A model generated the notes under the pieces. The model searched no databases. It was not told the origin of the DNA and worked only from the letters and a program-made list of their open reading frames with translations. Shown here piece by piece: positions 1 through 5,994 of a stretch of DNA of 6,951 nt. Location: assembly GCA_028290305.1 (NCBI GenBank), contig JAQGKC010000296.1, forward strand, positions 1-6,951, in the 5' to 3' direction. Position numbers and translations under genes: made by a program. The stretch is from Bradyrhizobium sp. (GTDB lineage Bacteria; Pseudomonadota; Alphaproteobacteria; Rhizobiales; Xanthobacteraceae). Every line of letters starts with the position of its first letter. The first letter of the stretch is position 1.

Positions 1-177
1 AGCTCGCCCCATCTCGAACCTGAACAGGGCGAAAATGCCGCCGCACCCGGCGTACTCTGGGAACGACCGCGCTGCGCCGATTGCGGATGGGCGGGCAGGC
101 CCGTCCCCATCCTCAACATCGAGGATGGACAGCCCATCATCACTCGCGAAGGCGAAGAATCCGACGAGCACAGCATC
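1..177 (+). other. Open reading frame continuing upstream of the cyclotransferase ATG
   Basis: The frame of the gamma-glutamylcyclotransferase gene has no stop between the left edge and its first ATG. These 59 codons could be an N-terminal part of the same protein, whose real start would lie outside the window. The translation has a C-A-D-C-G-W segment (one CxxC pair) followed by a stretch that reads like ordinary protein (V-P-I-L-N-I-E-D-G-Q-P). There is no other ATG, GTG or TTG in frame here. A second frame, starting at base 2, is also open and stops with TGA at 179-181, overlapping the ATG as ATGA. That would fit a translationally coupled upstream gene, but its translation is Pro/Ser/Ala-rich and looks like a shadow. 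GC at third codon positions does not separate the two frames. I prefer the fused reading, weakly. Confidence 0.4.
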
Positions 178-774
178 ATGACAGTTCCGCTGCGCACGAT
201 CCTTAGGCCGGGTGATCCGCCGATCGAGCCGCTGGAGAAAACAGAGACCGGACCACCGGAGCCAGTAGTCTATTTTGCCTACGGGTCCAACATGTCGACC
301 GCCCGGCTGCGTAAGCGCATGCCGAGCTGCACGCCCCTCGGCGTTGCTACCTTGCCGGGTCATGGGCTTCACTTCCATAAGCGCAGCACGGATAAGTCAG
401 GGAAGTGCAACGCATTTGCCAGTGGCAACAACAATAGAGTCATAGGGGTCCTGTTCAGCTTCGATCCTGCCGAGCGTGCCAAGCTAGATGAGGCCGAAGG
501 TGTCGGCAGCGGCTACGAGCACGCGATGGTCACGGTCATCAACGAGAAAGGTCGCAGGCAGAAAGTTCTTACCTATCTCGCCACCCCTGACTACATCGAC
601 GACAGCCTCAAACCCTACGGCTGGTACAAGGACTGTGTCATCGCCGGTGGCAGGGAACACGGCCTGCCGCCGGAATATATCGCAGAATACATCCAGTCGG
701 TTGAGGCAATCGAAGATCCCAACAAGACACGGGACAAGAAGCAGAGGGCCACGCTTGGAAGTCCCAGGCGGTGA
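178..774 (+). CDS. Gamma-glutamylcyclotransferase-like protein
   Basis: The protein (198 residues from this ATG) matches the gamma-glutamylcyclotransferase fold. Members convert gamma-glutamyl amino acids to 5-oxoproline plus the free amino acid, probably in the cytosol; the substrate of this bacterial member is unknown. The domain starts at residue 31 with V-Y-F-A-Y-G-S-N-M; YGSNM (35-39) is the family's substrate-binding loop. L-D-E-A-E-G-V (103-109) aligns with human GGCT L-D-E-Q-E-G-V, placing the catalytic Glu at E107. G-R-E-H-G-L-P-P-E-Y (158-167) matches the human G-A-K-E-N-G-L-P-L-E-Y segment, so the domain looks complete. The start is uncertain: 30 residues precede the domain, no good Shine-Dalgarno lies before 178, and the frame is open to the left edge. 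GC is about 52% where counted, below the right-hand genes. No signal peptide or membrane segment is seen. Confidence 0.85.
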   Translation: MTVPLRTILRPGDPPIEPLEKTETGPPEPVVYFAYGSNMSTARLRKRMPSCTPLGVATLPGHGLHFHKRSTDKSGKCNAFASGNNNRVIGVLFSFDPAERAKLDEAEGVGSGYEHAMVTVINEKGRRQKVLTYLATPDYIDDSLKPYGWYKDCVIAGGREHGLPPEYIAEYIQSVEAIEDPNKTRDKKQRATLGSPRR

Positions 775-2021
775 GGCCATGTTCTTGGTGCGAGTTGCGC
801 GTCCAGACTTTGCACGCGATGTCCGCTTCTAGTATCGCAGTGATTTGGGGCAACTTGGAACAGAAATGTTTTTCTCTTTGGGACTCAACAGCCCAAATCA
901 CACCAAATCTAGCCCGTCGGGCGCGCATTTTTTCGCGTGAGATCGTTCCGCGATCACGGCACGCGCGGAAAAACTTCGACACGTTGGGCAAATCACCGGC
1001 GTTCGCTCATCAACGCAGGATATTGGAAGATCAAGCCCCTCGGCGCAATGACTGTTGGTCTCAGCCTTTCGAGCGGCAATCGGCCTAGATCGGGACACGT
1101 ACCAATTTTGCACACTCAACCTCGCGGACTGCGTATGCCGGATCAGTACGATCTCTTACTCTTGAACATTTCCCATTTATCCGTCTGCGATCTCGCCAAA
1201 CCAAAAAGCGCGACCGAAAATAGGTCGTGTGGTTCGACCCGCTGATTGAAGACAGAAACGTTCTTGCTGATGCATTCGTTGGATTCATCGATCCATCGAT
1301 GGCGCGCTCACATACCCCGATCGAAAGGAGATACTGACCGCGTTCACTGTTATATCTAACTGTAGACACTTCCCCCCGGTACGACGGTGGCAAAAAAAGC
1401 CCCATCGACATGCGGCGTAGTCCGCGTTCAGTAAAACCGCCTTTACCGAGAGCTTATCGCCGATCTCCGCTGCCAACTTGGCATCCCCAATAGTCCTTTC
1501 GATCAAACACCAATTTATGCGAATCAACCGACAAACAACTGAGCAGGTTAACGCTTATCCTGTTTTGATTGAGCGAAACGGCCGCCAACAGTTGGTCAGG
1601 ATTTGATCCGGCGTCCAACGCGTAAAGCGCTACGAAGAAACCGATCAATAGCACCGAACCTACCCCCCAAACATCGCGGCGCCTCGACAGCGAAGGTAGT
1701 CGCCAAGCAAACATGCAATTAGATACCCATGAACGCGCTAGAAGTCATCTTGACGGCCGCGTCATCGATTTCAAGAATTGACTTCCGGTTCTGTCCCTTG
1801 AGCCGCTTAGGCGCGCCCCTTGGCTGCGCGTCAGCTTCCAGAGGTGAAGTAGACCAATTGTGCCCGGTGCGAGTTCTTCTCATTTTGACCCGCTGCGGAC
1901 CTCGGTGAGAGCCAGTGCCTTGTAGAACCTTAATGCAGTCGATGCAGTTTGCTATCGTGCCGGTAAGCGGACCGAAAGTCCGACCGGTGTATCAAATCAT
2001 GTATGGATCGCCGGGTTTAGG
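775..2021. other. Long gene-poor stretch of lower GC
   Basis: I see no convincing gene here on either strand. The open frames are short, overlap each other, lack good ribosome binding sites and match no family I recognise. GC is 42% at 1501-1560 and 52% at 1201-1260 by hand count. Minor structures: a short GCCC-GTC-GGGC hairpin near 912-922 with a T6 run a few bases later, too weak to call a terminator for the cyclotransferase gene; and a perfect 10-bp palindrome CCATCGATGG at 1293-1302, next to a direct copy of CATCGAT at 1286-1292. No tRNA, transposase fragment or paired terminal inverted repeats were found. The stretch is best read as decayed or non-coding accessory DNA. One minus-strand frame with a membrane segment is listed separately at low confidence. 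Confidence 0.5.
1454..1714 (-). CDS. Possible small membrane protein, doubtful
   Basis: This 86-residue minus-strand frame is the most protein-like one in the gene-poor stretch. Residues 11-13 are three Arg, followed by a hydrophobic run at about 15-33 (V-W-G-V-G-S-V-L-L-I-G-F-F-V-A-L-Y-A-L), as expected for a single membrane anchor with its N-terminus inside. The remainder is not recognisable. There is no clear Shine-Dalgarno before the ATG; the nearest purine-rich group is GGGT, about 10 bases away. A second minus-strand frame (1285-1527) overlaps its end and contains an alanine- and leucine-rich piece. A frameshifted remnant of a longer gene is therefore possible. It may equally be a chance open frame. 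Confidence 0.17.
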   Translation of the reverse strand: MFAWRLPSLSRRRDVWGVGSVLLIGFFVALYALDAGSNPDQLLAAVSLNQNRISVNLLSCLSVDSHKLVFDRKDYWGCQVGSGDRR

Positions 2022-2708
2022 ATGCGCAAGGAACGCCAGAAACCGTCCAAGTTTCGTCCGAGCCTCATCGACAGGATGCAGTTGGCGGCGTCCTTCAGTC
2101 GGCAGGTTGATGGGATTTGGATCGGCAATTACTTTGCGCCGGAGCACTTGTCGCTCGTCGAACGTGCGCTGCTTCTCGTAAAGCAGCACAGTCCCTTGCA
2201 CTACTCCCGCATTATCAGGGATCTTGAGCGTGTTTGGATTAACCTGCTGCCTGACGGGCTTGCCCATTACAAGCATTCTCTCAGAGCCTGTGTGCTCGAC
2301 GAGCGATTCGTCGCCGATTCGGCAACTAGTGTAGAGCGGATCGCTTCAACTATCGTACACGAAGCCACGCACGCAAGACTAGAGCGATGCGGGATCGGAT
2401 ACGATGAGGATCAGCGCGCGAGAATCGAGGCGATCTGCTTTCGTCGAGAGTTAGCTTTTGCTGTTCGATTGCCCGACAGCGCGAGACTGCAGAAAGACAT
2501 TGCAAGATATTTGGATTGGTATCCTGCGAATCCGGACTATTTTAGCGACGCTCACGCTAGCGAGCGCCATACCAATGGTGAAATTGAGATGCTTCGCCAT
2601 ATCGGGGCGCCCGACTGGCTCATCCGAGCTACGCCCAAGCTTAAGTCAATCATGCGCCAGGCAACGAGATTGTTCCGCGTCACCTCGCGTTCGGGCTGTA
2701 GCGGTTAG
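2022..2708 (+). CDS. Putative zinc metallopeptidase-like protein with HEATH motif
   Basis: This 228-residue protein has no signal peptide or membrane segment, so it is probably cytosolic. Its mark is I-V-H-E-A-T-H-A-R-L (111-120), an HExxH zinc-binding and catalytic motif at 113-117 inside a predicted helix. A second helix, R-I-E-A-I-C-F-R-R-E (134-143), supplies E136 or E143 as the likely third zinc ligand, which is a gluzincin-like layout. The N-terminal half (W-I-G-N-Y, then a long helical stretch at 43-70) and the C-terminal D-W-Y-P-A-N-P-D-Y-F segment (165-174) look conserved, but I cannot tie them to a named family. I recall similar hypothetical proteins in Bradyrhizobium without a known role. 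ATG 2022 is the only ATG, GTG or TTG start after the in-frame stop at 1923-1925, but it lacks a well-placed Shine-Dalgarno; ATG 2076 (M19) is an alternative. GC is about 53% at 2401-2460. Substrate and activity are unknown. Confidence 0.75.
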   Translation: MRKERQKPSKFRPSLIDRMQLAASFSRQVDGIWIGNYFAPEHLSLVERALLLVKQHSPLHYSRIIRDLERVWINLLPDGLAHYKHSLRACVLDERFVADSATSVERIASTIVHEATHARLERCGIGYDEDQRARIEAICFRRELAFAVRLPDSARLQKDIARYLDWYPANPDYFSDAHASERHTNGEIEMLRHIGAPDWLIRATPKLKSIMRQATRLFRVTSRSGCSG

Positions 2709-3134
2709 TGTAAGATCGCAGGCCGTCGCGGATTATCTGGCCGTAGCGCACGATCCGCCGTGCGGCACCCTAGCGCCGCGGCGAGCAATCGTGCCCCATC
2801 TTCATCGGCCGTGGCACCACCGCGTCCCGCGCGGGAGCAACCAAATGGCGATGATCCGGCAGGGCTCCTTGCTAGTAACTCGTCCGCTCTTGGCACTTCT
2901 CAGACGTGGCACGGCGTCCGCGTTAAGCCTGTTGTGCGCAGCAAAGCGGACGTGACGAGATTGCGCGATGTTAGCGGCGGGCTGGATGATTTGAGCGCGC
3001 TGTGAAGATCGATGTTGCAGTGAAGCCCGATGCGGGCATTTTCCGAGATCAGCCTGTTAACGGCGAATGACCCGAGCAAAAGTGCTCTGCGTGAGTAAAT
3101 CGACCGTCGCTTGACTGTGAGCTGCCCTTAAAGG

Positions 3135-3389
3135 GTGCGCTATCGGTTCGCGACAAACGGCGAGATTTTAATTCGTAGTCGGAAGCCGACGATTGTTCGC
3201 GATCTAGTCGACTTCATCAAAGCCGCGCGGACGTACCAGTGGGCGCTTATGAGTATGCTGGACCGGAGCCCAGCGGATTTACCATATCACGAGATATCGC
3301 GAGATCGCCGCTCGGAAATCCCAGCTTGCGCCTTGTTTGATGTCTCAGTTGGCAAACTACAATCCAAGTGCGGGTTCACCGCCACATGA
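3135..3389 (+). CDS. Hypothetical small protein, doubtful
   Basis: This 84-residue frame starts with GTG and ends 17 bases before the well-supported ATG of the Gly-rich gene. Its central part (I-V-R-D-L-V-D-F-I-K-A-A, about residues 20-31) would form an ordinary amphipathic helix, but no domain is recognised. AAAGG directly abuts the GTG instead of sitting 5-9 bases away, so translation from this start is doubtful. Its codon choice is not clearly that of the neighbours. It could be a remnant or a chance frame. Confidence 0.17.
   Translation: MRYRFATNGEILIRSRKPTIVRDLVDFIKAARTYQWALMSMLDRSPADLPYHEISRDRRSEIPACALFDVSVGKLQSKCGFTAT
3337..3363 (+). promoter_or_regulatory. Possible sigma70-type promoter for the Gly-rich gene
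   Basis: A -10-like TACAAT at 3358-3363 (5 of 6 to TATAAT) is preceded by TTGATG at 3337-3342 (TTGA shared with the -35 consensus). The 15-base spacer is shorter than ideal. It would start a transcript near 3370, giving a leader of under 40 bases before the ATG at 3407. This is consensus matching by eye only. Confidence 0.25.
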
Positions 3390-3394
3390 ATAAC

Positions 3395-3400
3395 GGGAGA
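3395..3400 (+). promoter_or_regulatory. Ribosome binding site deciding the start of the Gly-rich gene
   Basis: GGGAGA ends six bases before ATG 3407. The frame is open further upstream (GTG 3368, ATG 3386), but only ATG 3407 has this well-spaced site and gives a normal signal peptide. A second ATG follows immediately at 3410. Confidence 0.7.
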
Positions 3401-3406
3401 CGTGTC

Positions 3407-3769
3407 ATGATGCTGAAATTCGGCAGGCGAGTCGTCGTGCTCACGGCGGTCCTCACATTGGTTGCCGCCTCAATCCCCTCCTTTGCCGAAGCACAGGGCT
3501 ATGGTCCTGCGGGTGGCTGGGGTGGCGGCTCTTGGGGTGGCGGCGGCTATTACGGGGGCGGTTATTACGGAGCCGGCTATAATGGAGCCGGCTGCGGTTG
3601 CGCTCCGCCGCCTCCGCCGCCCTGCTGCCTTCCGCCTCCGCGGCCGTGCTGTGTCTATGGCGGCGGTTACTACCCGGACCCGGTCTGGGCCGAACCCGGC
3701 GGCTGGGGCGGAGGCCGCGGCGGTTATGGTCGCGGTGGTTATGGTCGCGGTGGTTATGGCGGCTGGTAA
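3407..3769 (+). CDS. Secreted Gly/Tyr-rich protein with Cys/Pro-rich centre
   Basis: The 120-residue protein has a clear signal peptide: K4 with R7-R8, a hydrophobic core at 9-22, and a likely cut after A-E-A at residue 29. That leaves a mature chain of about 91 residues. The mature chain has three parts. Residues 30-62 are Gly/Tyr/Trp-rich (G-G-G-S-W-G-G, G-G-Y-Y-G). Residues 63-82 hold six Cys as C-x-C, CC and CC, separated by a six-proline run and P-P-P-R-P. Residues 84-120 are Gly-rich and end in G-Y-G-R-G repeats. Such composition suggests an unfolded or self-associating envelope or extracellular protein. The Cys could form disulfides, crosslink chains or bind metal, but no function is established. 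It has its own ribosome binding site. No terminator follows closely; the next one is 335 bases downstream. Confidence 0.75.
   Translation: MMLKFGRRVVVLTAVLTLVAASIPSFAEAQGYGPAGGWGGGSWGGGGYYGGGYYGAGYNGAGCGCAPPPPPPCCLPPPRPCCVYGGGYYPDPVWAEPGGWGGGRGGYGRGGYGRGGYGGW
3722..3766 (+). repeat. 15-bp tandem repeat coding GYGRG
   Basis: GGTTATGGTCGCGGT occurs exactly twice in tandem (3722-3736 and 3737-3751). A third, diverged copy at 3752-3766 reads G-Y-G-G-W just before the stop. The unit is a multiple of three, so copy-number change would lengthen or shorten the protein tail without breaking the frame. Confidence 0.85.
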
Positions 3770-4104
3770 TTGCAGATCAAAAGCTGGCTGCCGTAGAAAT
3801 CAGTTTCTTGGCCCCAAGCCAGCACGCGAGTCGGCAGCCGGGCTGTGTCGGTGATCCAATCGATGACATCGCTGTCGTTTCGGTTAGACTTGTCCCGGCC
3901 CCATGTGCCTTTTCTATCATGGAAAGCCGAGTTGCCGAAGGAACCGGCACGCGCGTGCCCGGCGAAGGCGGCGGCATTGGCTCCCAGCACAGGCTACGGA
4001 AAAAGCGGTCAGCGGTCGTCCGAAAAGGCTGCGCGCAAAGAACAACTTAGAGCGCGATAGTCGTTGCGCGCCACGCCCGCAAACTGGACCGTAAACGAAT
4101 CTTT

Positions 4105-4133
4105 GAAGCCGCCTCCGGGCGGCCTTCTTTTTT
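4105..4133 (+). terminator. Rho-independent terminator
   Basis: The left arm GAAGCCGCC (4105-4113) pairs with GGCGGCCTTC (4118-4127) around a TCCG loop, with one bulged C at 4123, and is followed by T6 at 4128-4133. This is a textbook + strand terminator. It lies 335 bases after the Gly-rich gene and 123 bases before the 402-residue gene. It either ends a long 3' untranslated region or ends a small RNA or unrecognised small gene between them. Confidence 0.8.
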
Positions 4134-4245
4134 CGCGAATGACTTTGGCGAATAATCCGGTGTTTGCTAGAGAGCATGGTTCGGGACCGTTCGCTCTGAC
4201 GTCGTCGCGCTCCAGTACCTGCGACCTGGGCCCTTTTTTATCCGC

Positions 4246-4250
4246 GAGGA
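4246..4250 (+). promoter_or_regulatory. Ribosome binding site of the 402-residue gene
   Basis: GAGGA, six bases before ATG 4257, fixes the start and gives a protein with a proper signal peptide. Confidence 0.75.
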
Positions 4251-4256
4251 ACTTAT

Positions 4257-5465
4257 ATGCGCGCGCTCTTGTTTTGCTTGGCCGGTCTCTCGGCCGGTCT
4301 GATGGCGGCCTCGGCGGATACCGCCACCGCCCAGATCAAGCTCCAATCGAAGGTGGACCCGAACGCCACGGAGGTCAGATATTTTACCGCCATCGACGGG
4401 CTGATGGACGGCAACGCCGACGTCATCCTGAAGGAGACGCGCCAAGGCAAGACCGTCAGCGCGGCGACGCTGGATGTCTGCTACCCGATCGCAAAGAACT
4501 CCGATCGCAAGGACCGCTTCGTCGTCAATCTCGCCGTCAGCGGCCAGACCTTGAGCGGTTCCACCCAGAGCCTGGGCGAGAAATCGCCGGTCACGGTCAA
4601 ACTGGTTCGCAAGCAGACCGGCGACACCTTCGATTTCAGGGGCCAGATCGGCATCGGCCAGTCCGTGACGGAAGTCGCCTCCAGCGAAAACTCCGACATC
4701 AGCGAAAAGGAATTCCAGGACAGCCAGACCATCGATGACGGCATCACGGCAGCTCCAAAGGATTTTACCGACGTCTCGCCGGAGTCGATCGGGGTGCGCA
4801 TCAAGCTCGACGCGGCGGTCGATTTCCTCAAAAGCCTCAAGGGTCAGGACGTCGAGGTGGCGTTGAACAGCCTTGCCGTGACCTGCGACGCGCTGCGCGC
4901 CGGACAGCAGACCATCAGCCTGTCCGTCGATCCGGAACGGGCCGCGGCGCTGATCGCGAAGGCGAAGTCCATGCCCGGCGTGGTCGCGGCCGGCTGGACC
5001 GCCGGCGTCGTCGAGATGGATCGCGCGATCCGCTTTTCGGCCGCCGATTGGCGCGACGGCGACAAGATCAACAGGGACAAGCTTGTCGCCGCGATTTCGG
5101 GCGTGCTTGCAAAAACGCTGGCAGCCAAACCTGCCTCATCGAGCTGGAGTGCGACCACCGGAAAACTCCGCCTGAGTTTCAAGCGCCCGAGCCGGCTCTA
5201 TCCCGCACTGGACCTCACCGATACGGTCGAGGTCGCGGGCCTCGTGGCGCCGGATAAGCCCGGCGGATCGGACCGCCTGATGCTGTGGATCGGCAATCCG
5301 GTCACGACGACGGCCGACGAGGGCGCGGATCCGAAACTCAATCTGTCGGACGAATCCTCCAGCGATGAGGAAGCCGACACGCGCGACGACAGCGGCTCGA
5401 TCGAGGCGCTGGCCAAGGAATTGAAGGGCCAGCGCTGGGACGCGGACAAGTCGGTCTGGAAATGA
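4257..5465 (+). CDS. Exported protein of unknown family, acidic Ser-rich tail
   Basis: The 402-residue protein begins with a signal peptide: R2, a hydrophobic core at about 3-18, and a probable cut after A-S-A (20) or A-T-A (25). It should be periplasmic or secreted. There is no lipobox, because the only early Cys (C7) lies inside the hydrophobic core. The mature chain has two Cys, C75 (L-D-V-C-Y-P) and C210 (V-T-C-D-A), which could form one disulfide. The middle alternates strand-like and helical stretches. Residues 300-346 read as beta strands (T-G-K-L-R-L-S-F-K-R, R-L-M-L-W-I-G-N-P). Residues 364-380 are very rich in Ser, Asp and Glu, before a C-terminal amphipathic segment ending in W-D-A-D-K-S-V-W-K. 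I do not recognise a domain. GC (72% at 4981-5040) and codon choice look like core chromosome. It converges with the META gene. Confidence 0.85.
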   Translation: MRALLFCLAGLSAGLMAASADTATAQIKLQSKVDPNATEVRYFTAIDGLMDGNADVILKETRQGKTVSAATLDVCYPIAKNSDRKDRFVVNLAVSGQTLSGSTQSLGEKSPVTVKLVRKQTGDTFDFRGQIGIGQSVTEVASSENSDISEKEFQDSQTIDDGITAAPKDFTDVSPESIGVRIKLDAAVDFLKSLKGQDVEVALNSLAVTCDALRAGQQTISLSVDPERAAALIAKAKSMPGVVAAGWTAGVVEMDRAIRFSAADWRDGDKINRDKLVAAISGVLAKTLAAKPASSSWSATTGKLRLSFKRPSRLYPALDLTDTVEVAGLVAPDKPGGSDRLMLWIGNPVTTTADEGADPKLNLSDESSSDEEADTRDDSGSIEALAKELKGQRWDADKSVWK

Positions 5466-5483
5466 TCGTGGCGCAGGCGGCTT

Positions 5484-5513
5484 GAGCATGATCCCGTCGA
5501 GGAAATCGTGCTC
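5484..5513. repeat. Intergenic inverted repeat (GAGCATGAT type)
   Basis: GAGCATGAT (5484-5492) faces ATCGTGCTC (5505-5513), giving a 9-bp stem with one G-T pair and a 12-base loop. It sits between the convergent 402-residue and META genes. The GAGCATGATC core resembles an intergenic repeat that I associate with Bradyrhizobium and Rhodopseudomonas genomes. It lacks a T run, so it is not a standard terminator, though it could still protect or end converging transcripts. Confidence 0.4.
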
Positions 5514-5570
5514 GATCAACAAGCTCGAGCGCGATGAAGATCGCGTCTGGAGCATCGCGTTCTCCCCGCC

Positions 5571-5984
5571 TCAGTTCGTATTGAGACGGAAGCGCAGCGT
5601 CCTGCTGCCGACGAAAGCGACGGAATCGCCCTGACGCCGCCAGGTCGTGCTTTCGGTCAATGCCGCGACGAGGTCGTCATCGGCCTGGGCGCGGGCCGGC
5701 GGACAGGCGCGATCCTGCATCGGACCGGCGACGAAGACCACGGTGTTGCCGGCCACCGAAAACTGGCCTTTGCCGCCCTTGCACCACAGCTCCAGCACCA
5801 CCTCGCCGTTGTCGCCGATGTCCAGGTCCGGGATCCGCTTCGATCCGGGCTGCGGCAGAGCGTCCAGGGTCATCTCCATGCCGAACGGAAAGCCTTCTTC
5901 CGCGCGGGCCGATATCGATGAAACGGAAGTGAGCAAGAGCACCGCGACGCCGGCCGCTCTCAACGCGAATTTGACTGAACTCAT
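5571..5984 (-). CDS. Exported META-domain (HslJ-like) protein
   Basis: From ATG 5984 the product is 137 residues. Residues 1-28 form a signal peptide (core about 11-20, cut after A-R-A at 28), so the mature protein is periplasmic. The rest looks like a META/HslJ-type small beta domain: E-L-W-C-K-G-G-K-G-Q-F-S-V-A-G-N (65-80) as the first strands, then V-A-G-P-M-Q-D-R-A-C-P-P (85-96) at the position of the family's T-x-M-x-C-x-x turn, then D-L-V-A-A-L-x-x-x-T-T-W-R-R-Q-G-D (104-120) and a last strand. C68 and C94 could form a disulfide. HslJ-type proteins are linked to heat-shock or novobiocin resistance in E. coli, and their biochemical role is unclear. ATG 5984 is chosen over an in-frame TTG at 5996 because GAGGGG (5989-5994) lies four bases before it. 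It lies downstream of the lactate permease on the same strand. Confidence 0.85.
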   Translation of the reverse strand: MSSVKFALRAAGVAVLLLTSVSSISARAEEGFPFGMEMTLDALPQPGSKRIPDLDIGDNGEVVLELWCKGGKGQFSVAGNTVVFVAGPMQDRACPPARAQADDDLVAALTESTTWRRQGDSVAFVGSRTLRFRLNTN

Positions 5985-5988
5985 AGAA

Positions 5989-5994
5989 CCCCTC
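5989..5994 (-). promoter_or_regulatory. Ribosome binding site of the META gene
   Basis: On the minus strand GAGGGG ends four bases before ATG 5984. It overlaps the alternative TTG start at 5996, which therefore has no properly spaced site. This supports the shorter protein. Confidence 0.6.

Larger units (their letters stand above)
2709..3406. other. Gene-poor stretch between the HEATH gene and the Gly-rich gene
   Basis: No convincing gene is seen. A GTG-started frame at 2760-3005 is Ser/Ala/Pro-rich and has no family match, so I do not call it. A GTG-started frame at 3135-3389 is listed separately at low confidence. Small structures: a GCCCG-ATG-CGGGC hairpin at 3025-3037 followed by ATTTT, a weak terminator-like element on the + strand that could serve the HEATH gene 317 bases upstream; a palindrome CCCTT-A-AAGGG at 3125-3135; and a near-perfect 10-base tandem repeat, ATATCACGAG then ATATCGCGAG, around 3284-3303. 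None is strong alone. The right-hand end carries the probable promoter of the Gly-rich gene. Confidence 0.45.
3770..4256. other. Intergenic stretch with an internal terminator
   Basis: No recognised gene. Frames here, such as a GTG-started one at 3845-4060 with a basic C-terminus and an Arg-rich one at 3903-4094, have no convincing start site or family match. Structured elements: a 5-bp GC stem at 4052-4056/4067-4071, then the strong + strand terminator at 4105-4133. After the terminator, an interrupted inverted repeat (AGAGC 4171-4175 with GCTCT 4193-4197, and inner GGT/ACC) lies 60-86 bases before the next gene and could be an operator or leader hairpin. The promoter of the 402-residue gene should lie between 4134 and about 4230, but I see no strong consensus match. 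Confidence 0.45.

Noticed and set aside
904..934. Short GC hairpin followed by T6 as terminator of the cyclotransferase gene
   Set aside because: The stem is only 4 bp and is separated from the T run by several bases, so it is too weak to call.
638..1119. Overlapping frames on both strands just after the cyclotransferase gene
   Set aside because: They have no ribosome binding sites and no family resemblance, and their composition is typical of chance frames in moderate-GC DNA.
1224..1252. GGTTCGACCC resembling a tRNA T-loop
   Set aside because: The bases flanking TTCGA do not pair into a T-stem, and no acceptor stem or anticodon arm could be placed around it.
2705..3005. Ser/Ala/Pro-rich frames on both strands after the HEATH gene, checked as possible transposase remnants
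   Set aside because: None of the frames shows a DDE, IS66 or other transposase motif, and no terminal inverted repeats were found.
3462..4050. Ala- and Arg-rich frames overlapping the Gly-rich gene
   Set aside because: They are shadows of the GC-rich glycine codons in other frames and have no signal peptide or start-site support.
4064..4738. 224-residue Arg/Gly/Gln-rich frame on the + strand
   Set aside because: It crosses the strong terminator and then overlaps the 402-residue gene in another frame; the latter has a ribosome binding site, a signal peptide and better composition.
5136..5555. Minus-strand frame opposite the end of the 402-residue gene
   Set aside because: It is antisense to a well-supported gene and rich in Arg/Leu/Ala, as expected of a shadow.
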